Of a DNA stretch of 64,000 bases, positions 22,667 to 34,520 are shown one piece after another. The DNA lies in contig WELA01009811.1 of assembly GCA_009602735.1 (NCBI GenBank), positions 193,295 to 257,294 on the forward strand, written 5' to 3'. The notes under the pieces are model-generated. The model did no database searches, was not told where the DNA came from, and saw nothing but the letters and a program-made list of their open reading frames with translations. The stretch's first letter is position 1, and each line of letters begins with the position of its first letter. A program made the position numbers and the translations under genes. The stretch comes from Mesotaenium endlicherianum. Its lineage: Eukaryota > Streptophyta > Zygnematophyceae > Zygnematales > Mesotaeniaceae.

Positions 22667-24190
22667 TGTCGCGACTATTATCCGTTTGACGGTGTCGCAC
22701 GCGCAGCGCAAGCTACGGCCACCTGGTGCTGAAAGTCAACGTTGACTCACCGACCACTTGACTGATTACATCGCAGTCAGCGGTTATGGCGGCGTCAAGA
22801 CCACTGGCAAGGGGTCAATGTCAGTGTGCCCCACACCCAAGGATGGGGGAGGTTTTGACAAGATAGCCGCGAGGCTAGGAGCTGGGGATCAGCAATGAGC
22901 CGCCCAGCAAGTACCAGGTCAGGTACTGTGTGACTGCCAGATTAAGCCAGGTCATGGCTGCAATGCCAAAATAGGTTACGGCCGCTCGGTTGCGAAAACT
23001 TGAGCAAGTGGCATTTGCTTGCACGCCGCTCAGGAGTCCTTAGCCATGAGCCAATTAGGCGTGACTGCCAGCTGAGAAGCTAAGCAGCCACGCGCGACAG
23101 TCACAAGGTGTACATGCATGCTGAGTGACTACGAGTTTGAGTTGAGCATGGCTAGGCGAAAGCGACATGCAGCTAAGTTGTGTGACTAAGCACGGCATTC
23201 TCAAGAGATGACGTTGTGTGGTGCCTGCAAAAGGCACGAATCTTGCCTGAGACATGTCATTCACTCGCACGCACCTTTGCCAAGAAGCAAAAGGAAAGAG
23301 AAGAAGGGCGCGAAGAAGAAGAAGGAGTTCCCAAGGCCATTGGTGGGCCAAAGCCCCACGCTTCTGACGACGCTGAAAATTCTTCTGTGTATCATAGATA
23401 AGTTAGGATTGTAGGAGTTCCCAAGAGGGAATCTCATGGTTGAAGAAGGAAAACAGCAGAATAGAATCTGCTAGGAGATTAGCACAAAGTCAGCTGAACG
23501 CCACAAGTGTGTGAAGCAGCCTTAAAATGATGCGTTGTGTGTTAGTTTCCAAGTTCTCAGAAGTCGCATTCGCATCTCGAAAAGAGAGAGCAGTATTGAC
23601 AGATAAAGCTCTCAGTGAAGAACTGAGTGAGCCCAGCCTGGCAGTGAAGAGCTGTTAAGGCGCGGTGTCAAGTGAAGAGCTTGACCCAGGCCAGCATAGA
23701 CGTAGTTTCAGAGTTTGTAAGCTGACTTGTGGAAGTTAAGCGAAAGCCTGAAGGGCGATTTTCTCTGAATCTGACGTTGCATGTCAAGCTGTTTAGAGTG
23801 TGATTTCTGCAAACTATAATTTGCTCACGTGTGAACCCAAGAACCTTAAGGCATAAAGCCTATGTGGAAGTAAGAGACTTCCGTCCTTGTGAGAGGAATT
23901 AAGGCAAGGCAAGTATTTTTAAATTTTCTGCTAAAGTCTTAGGATAAGCAGATGGTGAGAGCCGGGTGACAGAGAACGTCACCCTAAGTGTTGGTCAAGG
24001 CTGCATGGTGCAAGTTCAGGAACCCAGGGATGGGTTAACCCTGGTAAGGCTTGTCACCGACACACGTGCAAAGGTCGATTGACCATGTCTGCCACACGTG
24101 AGGAGGGCCACCGACACATCAACCAGGCCAAAGGCACACGTGCTGGAAGGCTACGCACGTGCCGAGGGACCGACACTGTTAGGCACGACA
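22667..24190 (+). repeat. Solo LTR, family D (about 1.52 kb)
   Basis: Begins TGTCGCGACTATTATCCG and ends GTTAGGCACGACA, giving TGTCG/CGACA ends. Flanks are TCAC at 22663-22666 and TCAC at 24191-24194 (ATCAC at both sides if the last A is counted with the flank), consistent with a target duplication around one LTR. No internal region is present. Related copies lie at 16974-17611 and 47068-48542. The orientation label is arbitrary. Confidence 0.8.
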
Positions 24191-26093
24191 TCACTAAGTC
24201 ACATACACAACCAACAAATTCTCTAAACTCCAAAAGAATAATGTGAAAGTGGGTCCACACTATTGACTATTTATATTATGCCACTAATTAAAATGAATGT
24301 TGGGTTGGTGACTAGCCCGCCTTCCACCTCACTTCCATGTCGTACACATGGTAAAGATGGATGCCACTGTCATTGTCAAGCACTGACAAGGTATGGATTT
24401 CACACGACATTTGTGGCGCGCATTATATGACGCTATGTTTGGGCCGTGGATGGCATTTGATCAACAACGAGTTCTTTACCGTCATCACTCTTGGCCCTAT
24501 GTGCGCGGCCTTGTAAATTTTCCAGCACTTCAAGCGCCACCCACCAACCTGCAGCAAGTGAAATGTTGAAGCAAATTCTACAAGTCAATTTTCAAGTGCT
24601 ATCACATTTCTTAGAAGTTAGGCATCCAGTGACAGCTTAATGTGAAGGAGACGCTGTTCAGAGGTTTGTCAGCATCTGACAAAGAAGAGGTAAGCTCTAA
24701 GTTTACATCGCTTGCTGTTTACTACAAACAAGACCTTCACCCAGTTGTAAAATCTAAAGTGATGAGCTTTGCGGAGTGAAAAAAATATTGGGCTCTCGAT
24801 GTAAAGTTGTTCTCATTTGACCCGGGTGCAGGTATTGAGACACAGCTTAAGCAAGATGGGTCTGCGGAAGTGGGAGACAGTTTGGTAAGCTGAATTCCTT
24901 ACCTCTGCTACTTTGTTTGTGAAGCCGATCTAAAGGAAACCTCTTTGTACAGGCAACATCTGCATCTGATCACTGTCTTCAATGATGCACTTCTTTTGTG
25001 TCCTCTTGTGAACGACCTCGTTTTGCCCGATTTAGATTTTTCTGCTGCTGCAAATTGCTCGTTGCTTTAATAATTAAAGTTGAAAGAACAAAAATAGACA
25101 AGGTTATCAAGCCATTAAAGATGAGATGTTTGTAAGAACTCCTCCACTCTGATACAGAGGAGTGCTAGTCATCTTTACAAGGTGAGCTCTGACCCCATGC
25201 TTCTTGCATGCTGAAGACATTTTACTTGCTTGAGCACCAATGCAACAAAAAATTGTACATACAAGAGCTTAGTCTGTAACTTGTCAAACATATTTAGACG
25301 TAGTCAAGAGTCTCATGAGTATGCACTTTGCATGTTGTAAATCTAGCTTGTTGCAGTGGAAAGCATTGGAGTAATAGAATTGATCTACGCTCCACATTCT
25401 TAAATTGATCAGGGACGTCTGTGAGGGGCATGTGGGCAGCCACAGGGGTTGGAGGATCTGGAGGGGAGGAATCACTCAAAGAAGAATGCAGAACCTAGAT
25501 ATTCCGAGTGAGTAAGATTGCAAAATTATCATCAACTTATTTGATTGTAAGCTTCGTTTTGGGGTCTCAATGTACATATAACAGCTTATTATGTCACTAG
25601 TGCACCACATCAACATTAAGCCAGCAGGCTAATTTTGGACTCTTTGAAACTCGCTTATTGCGACTGCATGCATTGAAGTAAATGAATTGATCCTTGTTCT
25701 ACGCTAGGCTTCTACTCATCAGTCAGGGACATCTGTGAGGGGTATGTGGGCAGCCGCAGGGGTAGGAGACTTGAGAAGGGCGAAAACACACAAAGAAGAA
25801 GGCAGCACCTGCAAATCCCGGGTGAGTAAGCCTGCAGGAATTTCCTTCTCATTTTCAATGGAATGCTTCATTTCATGTTTCAATATTTGCTGAAAATGAG
25901 ATCTCTTTGCAGAATCAGCCGGGATCATTCACTCACTGTGGGACTAGTGACGAGAGTTTTTCACATGCCACTAAGATGCATGTCCTCTTTTCAGTTTGGA
26001 ATGAGGGCAATGCCTCTTTGCAGCAAGTAATGCATTGATGCATATCGTTTTTTAGGGCGGGGGGCCGGCGCTGCAGGTTGCTCGGGGGGAGGT
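24191..26093. other. No recognised gene; contains a diverged direct repeat
   Basis: Two stretches about 330 bases apart share GTGAGGGG(C/T)ATGTGGGCAGCC, CAAAGAAGAA and GTGAGTAAG (about 25410-25510 and 25735-25830). They look like a duplicated exon-sized block ending in donor-like GGTGAGTAAG or AGTGAGTAAG, but no protein family was recognised. The rest is unremarkable. Confidence 0.45.
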
Positions 26094-28236
26094 GTGAAGA
26101 CCATAGCTTCAGGTTTGCGCAAATCTTGCCTGCGGTTTGAGAATTCTTTGCCTCGCCGTGCCACGGGTGACACCCAGGCAAGTAGATTGGACAGGCCGTC
26201 AATCATAGCTACTGCTGCGGTCTTGAACTACGTCCGTGCTGCTTCTCTGGGTAAGAAGAGGTCCTTAGCATCACTAGCTGCACCTGAGGGAGATGAGAAT
26301 GGGAGGAATAAAAAGATGAAGGTGCAGAGTGATGCTCCTTGTGCTGTGAAGAAAACAACAAAGGGGGAAAAGAAACTCAAGAGCCAATCGCAGCCATGGG
26401 CGCATAAAGGCTCTAGGGAGAGGAAACAATCTGGGAGTCAGACGTAGCCACAGCCTAAAAAGAGTGCTTGGGAGGGCAAGGAACCTGAAATTAAAGAGGA
26501 GCCCCGGTATTCTCCCCCGCCTGCTACGCCACTGAAGGAGCTGCTCCTCAACGTGGACCTTGTTGGCAGGTCTTTGCTTGGCAAACTGCCAAAAGACGGC
26601 GACTTGCTGGGTTTGTTGTTGAGTGTGATGGGGCCTGGGGGAGAGGGTCAGCGCAGAGTTGGGACGGATGAATGCCATTATGTCTAATAAAATAGGCGGG
26701 GTGGAACGCAACATTGCAGTGTTGTTGGATTAGAAGCTGTTTGTGTTCTTTGAACAACGGATTGCCACGCTGTTGAAAGATGAGCGGAAGAAAGTGAGGT
26801 AGGCGGTAGAGACTGCAGTAAGCAAGGCAATGAACGATGAGGGTAGGAGATTAGAAGACGCGTTGAAGCTCCAGATACAGAGCATGGCTACTACAGACTC
26901 AGATCCTGGCTGCAAGATGAAGAACAAGGACCCCAAGGTACGTACACGTCCTCCTCTGCACGCCTCCTGCCCTTCATGCCACTACACTCTGGTTACACTT
27001 GCGTATACTTGTTCACCATGCCGAGAATGTCGTACGCTAATCTTCTTGTGGCTGCTGCATTGGTGGTGTCAAAATTAAAGCCTGTTTGTGCTTTGTTGAG
27101 CGCCTACGCAAGAAGAAGCGTGCACTAAGGTTTTCAACAGGCACAAGCACACTTGCCTGACGAGAGGAGGACTAGACAACTGTATTGTACAGCAGGGGCA
27201 CGTGACGGAGGTGATGCAAGGTTGCAAGAGGTTGGCGTCATAGAGTGGGGTGTCAAACTGGGCCGACTGCAATTTAGACTGACAAGAGACGCAGCGATAG
27301 TGAACACCATCCTGAAACTGGTGCGTGTTCTCACGAGGCGCACGTGCCGGCTCTTGCTTTCTTGAATTGTATCATTGTATGCTTTTGGTGCCTTGGAGTT
27401 GGATCCCATGCATGCTTTTGGGATAGAATGCGTGCGCGGAGTGCGAGCTCACTCCGACTCTTTGTGGATGGCAAATGAGGCCGAGGTGGCAAGGCCGTAA
27501 AACGAAGTTCAACAGGCATGTGAAGACAATTCTGGTGCTAGAGGACTCGGAGATGGACGCTGTTTGTAGGTGCAAAGACACTGGAGACATCCCCAACGAC
27601 CTCGTCAAGCGCTTGGCCAAGAAGGCATTCGACGAAGACGGGACATGGGCCGAGCTCTTTCCCAAAATGAAGACACTGTAGAAAAAAGTCTACGCTGCAA
27701 TGCTCTTCGAGGGCCGCGAGTTGGCCAAGATTCAGGTCCACACTGTGCTGAAGGATGGCAAGCAAGTGCTTGATGCCACAAGGAGGAGGTTGGCACTGAG
27801 GAAGAAGAGAGGTGTGGCGGAGGGGAAGAGAGCCGTGGTGAGCAATCAGCAACGCACGTTTGTGCTCCTGCATTGTTTTGCTAGGTGGTGCCTTGGATCT
27901 TCATCTACTGCACGTTCTCTTTGGAAGTCTCTGGGTGTTTGTCAGACGATGCACGTGCTGGGCTTGGGTCGATGCACACCACCTAAACTTGTTTTGCATC
28001 CGTGCGTGAGCAGCACTTGGATAAAATATGCCGTTCAGAGCGGGGGGGAGGGGAGCTCGAGGGACAACAACAAGAACAAGAAAAACAGCAACGACAACGA
28101 TGCGGACGACAACGACAACGATGAAGTCCACAAAGACGCTGACACGAAAGACTGGAACGACATCATTGACAACTACAACCGGGGGGGCCGGAAGGACGAC
28201 GTTGGCAAAGACAACGAGAAGACCGAGGACGAATAA
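26094..28236 (+). pseudogene. Unrecognised coding-like region, basic and D/N-rich segments
   Basis: Three plus-strand stretches look more protein-like than chance. 26094-26447 is lysine-rich (KKRSLASLAAPEGDE, NKKMKV) with a nuclear-signal look. About 27160-27330 ends at a donor-like CTG/GTGCGT. 27475-28236 holds FNRHVKTILVLEDSEMD and WAELFPKMK, and after one in-frame TAG (27679) ends in an Asp/Asn tail coded by GACAAC-type repeats. They may be exons of one gene or the remains of an element. I recognise no family, and the interruption argues for decay or an intron I cannot place. Confidence 0.3.
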
Positions 28237-30193
28237 GGTACGCTTTGCTCGAGCTCCAGAGTGCCTGACTGTTGGCTGGTGTTGCAGGTAGACGGTGAGG
28301 GGCACATGGGGGATGGAAAGGGGTTTTGGATGGTGGTGGGGGGTGCAAGGTTGGGGATAGTTTGCTTTCTAATACATGTACAATCGCAATTTGCATGATG
28401 CCCACGATGTCCCTTGCCTTGTTCCTTGCATGATGAGGTTGGCTGTTCGCTGGGCAGGGGCTAACAGGCATCTTTGTTTGACAAGTGTGTGCAGGTTCAG
28501 TATGGTCAACATGAACATCTGATCACCTGGCGCTTGGAGGCAACGCCATTCATTTGGTCCGTGATGAAGGCAAGGCGAGGTTATAGTCTGAGTTGAGGGA
28601 GCAGTATTGCGTAGGCAACAATGTAGTGGCAGTTACAGCGTAGCCCTCATTGATTTTCATTATTAATGCAGTATGAATTATGACATGCGTAATAGTAAGT
28701 GCCAAAAGCACGCATACTTGTACCTTTCTCTTGTTCTTTTAAATAATGGTTACCATCATGAGCATTGTTGGAGGACACCTCCATGCATATAAGAAGTCTC
28801 AAATTATTGCCGGTATGGAATGGTGTCCACACACAACGATACATGAATGCTCTCTGTTATGGCATATATGATGGCAGATTTGACATTGGACCTGATGTCC
28901 ATGCACTTTGTGTGATGGCAAACCCGCCATTTTAAGTGTCATCCTTTTCTGCCACGCTGCTCCCGATATGGCAGTGCACCCACAATGGCGCGCTTTTGGC
29001 CACTGCCATTTTTGCCCATTTTGGGGTCGCTGTATTTTATGGTGAAGTTAGCTTATCACAAGTCACGCTATGCTTGTGGGAAGGAAATCCAACTCCAAAG
29101 AATAAAATGCGTAATATAAATGCATGAAGTGAAAGTCCACGTGTTAAGCTGCCCACGTCTATTATTTTGCCTCTACTTACCAGCCTATTGAGGAGAGGCT
29201 CAGGCGAAGTAAAGAAGAAGAACGGGGGCAGGACAGGACGCCTCATTTAGCGTTTACTATTTTATCTTGTTTATCTTGCAAAAATATTACATCAAAGTAG
29301 TGGCAGGAAAAAAAGTACAGGAAGAAGGAGTTTGAGATAGGTAAAACAACAACCTGAGGTAAACACTATAACAAGCTGTGGAAACTAAATGCAGGAGAGA
29401 CAAGTGTGCGGTGGTTATTCTGTCAAAGCAGCAGCCACAAAGAAGCTAATTGGTCAAATCTGCTCGAGCAACTCTCAGAAGTTCCGCCACCCGCAAGAAT
29501 TGCCTCAGTCTCCTCCCGCGCAATTCTGCCACATATGCCCTCCCCTTCTTAACTGCCAATCCCCCGCGCACCTCCCTCCCTCCCCCCCCGTTTTTCCCTT
29601 GTGCGCATTACCAAGGGTACCTGCATAGCAGATGCGCAACAACCACGTCATTTTCAAATCTCCCCGTCCCCCTCGTCCCCCTCCCCCCTTCTCCCCTCCT
29701 TCCCTTTTCCGCCTGCTCACAGCACTCCGTTTTTGTAGCAGAGGCATTGCAACCTTTCTCACAATGAATTTCCCCTCATTCCCCCATTTCCCCCTTTTCC
29801 CCCTCTTTCCCTTCACCCCCTTCTCTCCTACGCGCAGTAGTTGGGGTACATAGCAGACGCGTCGACCGCGGTGACCGACCTGTGGTCCGAATAGGACGCT
29901 TAGTTCCAGTGACAGCATTGCGAGGCGTAGGGATGTGACCTTTGTAAGCGTGCTTAGTTTGTGCTCTTGAATCTCAATTGAAGGCATTTCTGCCGCTATA
30001 TGTACCACAGATGCAGTTGCACGGGTAACTAGCGTCATAGGCCGGGAGGACCTTTAATGCGTATGTGTGGCATATTGAGGCATACTGGTCCAAATGTATC
30101 TGGCTCGCATGCATCCGGTCGCTGCTAGGTTGTACCTTTACTAACTCTGTTGTATCGAGCTCAGGATAGAATGAAAGTGTACAACTCCGGGTG
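28237..30193. other. No recognised gene; pyrimidine-rich tract
   Basis: AT-rich and unremarkable to about 29450. From about 29500 to 29830 the plus strand is dominated by CCCCTT/CCCTCC-type pyrimidine runs, which produce proline/serine-rich frames that I take as artefacts. No gene seen. Confidence 0.5.
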
Positions 30194-30198
30194 TTGAG

Positions 30199-30923
30199 TG
30201 TAATGAATTAGTATACTGGTCGATATAATATTCATTTAAATAATATAGTTAAATAAGTTCAGCCTGCTGGACTCTAGTGAACAATCAGTCTGCTGGACTT
30301 TATACTTAATATCAGTTTAATGACTTGGTTAGAAGTAGCAGGCTGAGGTAACCTTAAGTCAGCTTGCTGACACATTCTTTGACAGCCAGCTAGCTGACTT
30401 CCGTACTCGGTAGCAGCGAACTGCCTCGATATGCCACTAAGTGTGGTGTGCTAGATGAATGGCCAGATGACATCCCTATGATGGATGGCGATTCGGGATG
30501 ATGGGAGACGGCGGTGGATTTGGTTAACCGAGGTCCTACCAACGTGATTAACTCCCGGGTAGGCGGTGCCATCGCACTGACCGTTGAACAGTAAACTCAT
30601 TCCATGTACATACGCTAGACATTGCTCTCGAGTTCGGCATTTGGACACGAGGCCAACTCTCTTGTACAGCTTACTGAGAGAGATATGAATCCAAGGCGAG
30701 AAGCCATTGATACGCACTGTCTTCTAATCTTGCTTATGTATGAGTTTACTGATTTGCATCATTGATGCTAGTTTACTCGCATTTGACTTACGAGTATTAT
30801 TCACTGCTAGTGTGTTGTCCTTTGCCGTTAAACCAGTTAACGGAAAATACCATAAAGATTACTTGCTGATATAAAGATTTTTATTAATTATTAATCGCCT
30901 ATTTGATAAGTCGATTCATTTCA
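30199..30923 (+). repeat. LTR-A, 5' LTR of copy 2
   Basis: 725 bases, TGTAATGAATTAGTATAC to GATTCATTTCA. Closest visible relative is the LTR at 33716-34435, closer than the one at 7640. Confidence 0.9.
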
Positions 30924-30924
30924 A

Positions 30925-30936
30925 TGGTATCGGAGC
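30925..30936 (+). other. Primer-binding site, initiator Met tRNA type
   Basis: TGGTATCGGAGC, one base after the LTR. It matches the usual TGGTATCAGAGC (complement of the 3' end of initiator tRNA-Met) except for one base. Confidence 0.8.
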
Positions 30937-30957
30937 GGTTATCACAGTCTTCTTTGT

Positions 30958-32436
30958 ATGGTAAGGACAAGGTCTCAAACTAGCAACTCCCGAGACATGG
31001 AGAACCAGGATAACGAGAATGTCAAAAACCAGGCGGAAAGCCATGTAGCGGGAAACCGTACCTATACGGAAGGAGTAGCAGATACTGCAGCTAGGGAGGC
31101 TGCAAAGGAGGCAGCTGCTATTGCCTCAGTCGTAGCTCAGCAAGCTGAGGAGGAGAGAGCCAGGCTAGAAGCTGAACAAGTAGCAAAGGCCGCGGAAGAT
31201 ACAGAAAGGAGGGAAAGACAGCCAGCTGACGAGCGCACTGTCGAGGAACTCATGGCATCAAGGGCCAATGTTCTGAACCCACCCCCTGCTGTACAACTCA
31301 ACGTACCCCTAGGTCAAATACGTGACCGGCTGAATGCGGCAGGAATTGCTGCTGCAGGAGCGAGAGGGACTGTTGAGGACACTACTCAGCGAGTAGATGC
31401 CAATGCTGCTGCTGCATTTGCTAATCTACCACCCCAAAATGTAGACTTGGGAGCATTGTTCGTTCAGATGCAGTCGCAAATGGCGACCATGTATCAGTCC
31501 CAGCAGGAGGACAAAAGAATCATAATGTCCCTACTGCGGGACAGAGACCAACTGGGGTCTCACACCACTAGTGGTGGTGGCCGAGGGCCTAGTAAGCCCA
31601 AGCCGAAACCCCCCCAGGAATATGATCCTGAGGGAAACAGAAAATAATACCTGATTAAGTTTCTTGCGGATGTTGAGCAGTGGCTGGAGAATTACCCAGA
31701 ACTGCAAGATTACAAGAAGGTCAGGCACACCGGTGCGTTACTGAAAGGCAGTGTCGCAGACTGGTGGCTTCACTGGAAAGGAGAGCGTAAGGCTCGGCAA
31801 CTCGGTGACCCTACGTGGGTAGAGTTTGTCGAGAAGTTGCATGAGAAGTTTGATGTCATCAACCAGCAGGAGAAAGCTATCTATGCGATGATCTCCCTGA
31901 CACTGAAGCAGACCACTTCAGTTGCTGAGTTTGCTCAAAAGTTCCAAGAGAACATGATGAAGCAGCCTGATTTGCCAGAACGGTATAGGATAGCATACTT
32001 CAGGTATGGCTTGAAATCCGAGGTCTCTGGTCATTTTGCTGAGAAAAAGTATGAGAAATTGGCTGACTTGATCCAAGATGCTGACGCCTGGGATCAGCAG
32101 CAGTTCAAACACAAGCGCCAGAGGAACGCATTGGTGTCTAAAAGTGTCAAAAAGCCCCACGGTTCCTACAATGCAGTTGAAGGAGACCAGGCTGAGGATA
32201 ATCAGGGTGATGAATATGGGTATGAGTACAATGCTATTCAGTCTAGAGGTAGAGGTGATTCCTCTCGAGGTGGCTATGGAAGGGGTGGTGGTAGGACTAA
32301 GCCGAGACCAGCCTCAGCAAAATCCACTTGCTATCATTGTCAGCAGAAAGGCCACTACAGTGAACAGTGTCCAGTCAAGCACCTGCCCAAGGTCGAGAGA
32401 ACAGACCAGCCTTTAAAAGACAGCAACAGTCAGTAA
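30958..32436 (+). pseudogene. Gag region of family A copy 2
   Basis: Starts MVRTRSQTSNSRDMEN. The first part is alanine/glutamate-rich with coiled-coil character (residues about 35-110). The middle has the capsid-like features of Ty3/Gypsy Gag (EFAQKFQENMMKQPDLPERY), and the end an RG-rich stretch followed by the zinc knuckle CYHCQQKGHYSEQC near 32330. Gag forms the particle and binds the element RNA. Part of a broken fossil. Confidence 0.85.
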
Positions 32437-33076
32437 TCCAGTCTATTATGGGTCCTGCTGAACTGGATTCACTATGCATGCCTGACAATAAGATAAAGGA
32501 GACCATCAGCAATATGGATGTCCAAAGAGTGCACACTCTGGATGCTCTTGTTCCACCTGATGTCCAACATTTCTTTGCTAAGTCAGGAGAACAATGCAAA
32601 AGTTAGGAATAGACAGTCCCCCCCATCCTACTGCATTGCATGATTGCAGGTAGGAAGGTGAGGGCATTTGTTGACGGAGGGGCGTCACATACTTTTATCC
32701 ACAAGGACTTAGTTAAGCGGCTAAGGCTGCCTACTGTCACCCAAGGGAACAGAAAAATATAATGCGTGCATGCGTGCATGCGTGCATTGCCGGTGGATGC
32801 GTGTACCGCAGAGTGTTGAGGGTATGCTGCGGCATGTTGAACATGTGGAGTGCAAGAGCATGTGCATGCGCGTGTGCGTGAGTGTACGTGAATGAAATTT
32901 ATTTTTGAATCGTGTGTCTGCATGTTTTATCAAATAATATGCTGCAAGTAGATGAACAAGTGTGTGTGTGTAAAGGAGTGCAGATTGAATAGGTATCTTG
33001 TGATACCATTGCAACATGCATTATAACATGCGTGCATCATGTGATTGCGCCTAGCTCATATCCTGCAAGTAGCGAG

Positions 33077-33403
33077 GTAGAGTTTGAAGTAGACACGAGG
33101 GCTCGGGGAAAGACTCTAACGTTTGAGACCCCGGTCGAAGCCTCAGAGACTCAGGCAATGTTTGAACTCAGTTATCTCGTCAGCTACGAGCGCATGGGCA
33201 ACGCGGAGGTGGCATGTGTGAAGGGCTGCACTTCTGAAGGTGGCGAGCTTGACGCCACCATCACGGAGCACTGGTCTGTTTCGCACAGGACTCTCTTCGA
33301 AGTCACGCAGAGTGCCCATTGTGTCATACGGGTCACGAGCGGGGAAGGGAAGGGGGGATCAAAGTTCATGATCCTGGCATTAAATATTCTTTTTCAACCC
33401 TAA
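33077..33403 (+). CDS. Last exon of the SGNH/GDSL-hydrolase-like gene, inverted relative to the rest
   Basis: Encodes VEFEVDTRARGKTLTFETPV, then ELSYLVSYERMGNAEVACVKGC, and ends near KFMILALNILFQP with TAA at 33401-33403. This is the C-terminal beta-rich part I associate with plant SGNH-type hydrolases (L-x-SYE-x-MG-x-A-x-x-x-C-V-x-GC). It follows an AG at 33075-33076. Its phase 0 start continues directly from exon 3 of the gene at 41077-42999 (ends SSSGKQ at 41077, phase 0), but that exon is on the minus strand 8 kb away. As it stands the exon cannot be spliced to the gene, so the gene is disrupted in this assembly. Confidence 0.65.
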   Translation, partial: VEFEVDTRARGKTLTFETPVEASETQAMFELSYLVSYERMGNAEVACVKGCTSEGGELDATITEHWSVSHRTLFEVTQSAHCVIRVTSGEGKGGSKFMILALNILFQP

Positions 33404-33715
33404 ATATAATGATATTTATGATTCCATCATGTTGGTGTGTTGCTGGGAGTGGTACCAATCTGGCTTGATTGACGTGTAAATATGTGTAAAGTGCTTCGAT
33501 ATATTGGAAAGAGCTTGATATTGTACTCATGGTGCGATTCTAAAGGTCAATTTTAGATCACTATGTGAGCATAGTGCAAGTTGCGTATGTGCAATACATT
33601 TTCACTCTTCTTTGCACAAGTATCTGCAATGTCCTAGACTGTTGTTATATTCACATTACCCCTTGCAATGCAATATTGGAACTGCAAGTGAGAGTGTTCT
33701 TTGCATAAGGCTCAA

Positions 33716-34435
33716 TGAAATGAATCGACTTATCAAATAGGCGATTAACAATTAATAAAGATCTCTATATCAGCAAGTAATCTTTATGGTATTTTCGTTA
33801 ACTGGTTAAACGGCAGAGGACAATACACTAGCAGGGAATAATACTCGTAAGTCAAATGCAAGTAAACTAGCATCAATGATGCAAATCAGTAAATTCATAC
33901 ATAAGCAAGGTTAGAAGACAGTGCGTATCAATGGCTTCTCGCCTTGGATTCAGATCTCTCTTAGTAAGCTGTACAAGAGAGTTGGCCTCGTGTCCGAGTG
34001 CCGAACTCGAGAGCAATGTCTAGCGTATATACATGGAATGAGTTTACTGTTCAACGATCAGTGCGATGGCACCGCCTACCCGGGAGTTAACCACGTTGGT
34101 AGGACCCTGGTTAACCAAATCCACCGCCGTCTCCCATCATCCCGAATCGCCATCCATCATAGGGATGTCATCTGGCCATTCATCTAGCACACCACACTTA
34201 GAAGCATATCGAGGCAGTTTGCTGCTAGTGAGTACGGAAGTCAGCTGGCTGTCAAAGAATGTGTCAGCAAGCTGCCTTAAGGTTACCTCAGCCTGCTACT
34301 TCCGGCCAAGTCATTAATCTGATATTAAGTAAAAAGTCCAGCAGACTGATTGTTCACTAGAGTCCAGCAGGCTGAACTTATTTAACTATATTATTTAAAT
34401 GAATATTATATCGACTAGTATACTGATTCATTACA
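33716..34435 (-). repeat. LTR-A, 3' LTR of copy 2
   Basis: 720 bases; on the minus strand TGTAATGAATCAGTATAC to GATTCATTTCA. Nearly the same as 30199-30923. Confidence 0.9.
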
Positions 34436-34520
34436 ATCCCTCCAACTTATCATGTTGTCGCCTCGACAACACTAACACTAATAACAGCGTGCTGTCCCTC
34501 TTATCCCCAGACTGCTGCCC

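Larger units (their letters stand above)
30199..32757 (+). mobile_element. Ty3/Gypsy chromovirus, family A, copy 2, left part (LTR, PBS, gag, start of protease)
   Basis: 5' LTR 30199-30923, primer-binding site at 30925, gag region 30958-32436, and the protease start with FVDGGASHTFIHKDLV near 32660. Flanked on the left by TTGAG (30194-30198). The rest of the same family lies at 33716-39960 in the opposite orientation, whose outer flank is also TTGAG when read in element sense. The two parts are therefore probably one insertion, later rearranged. The two LTRs differ by roughly 5% over the first ~220 bases by eye, so it is moderately old. Broken, with a few interruptions plus the rearrangement. 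Confidence 0.88.

Noticed and set aside
29389-30038. Proline- and glycine-rich frames on both strands
   Set aside because: Pyrimidine-rich tract with no conserved motif.
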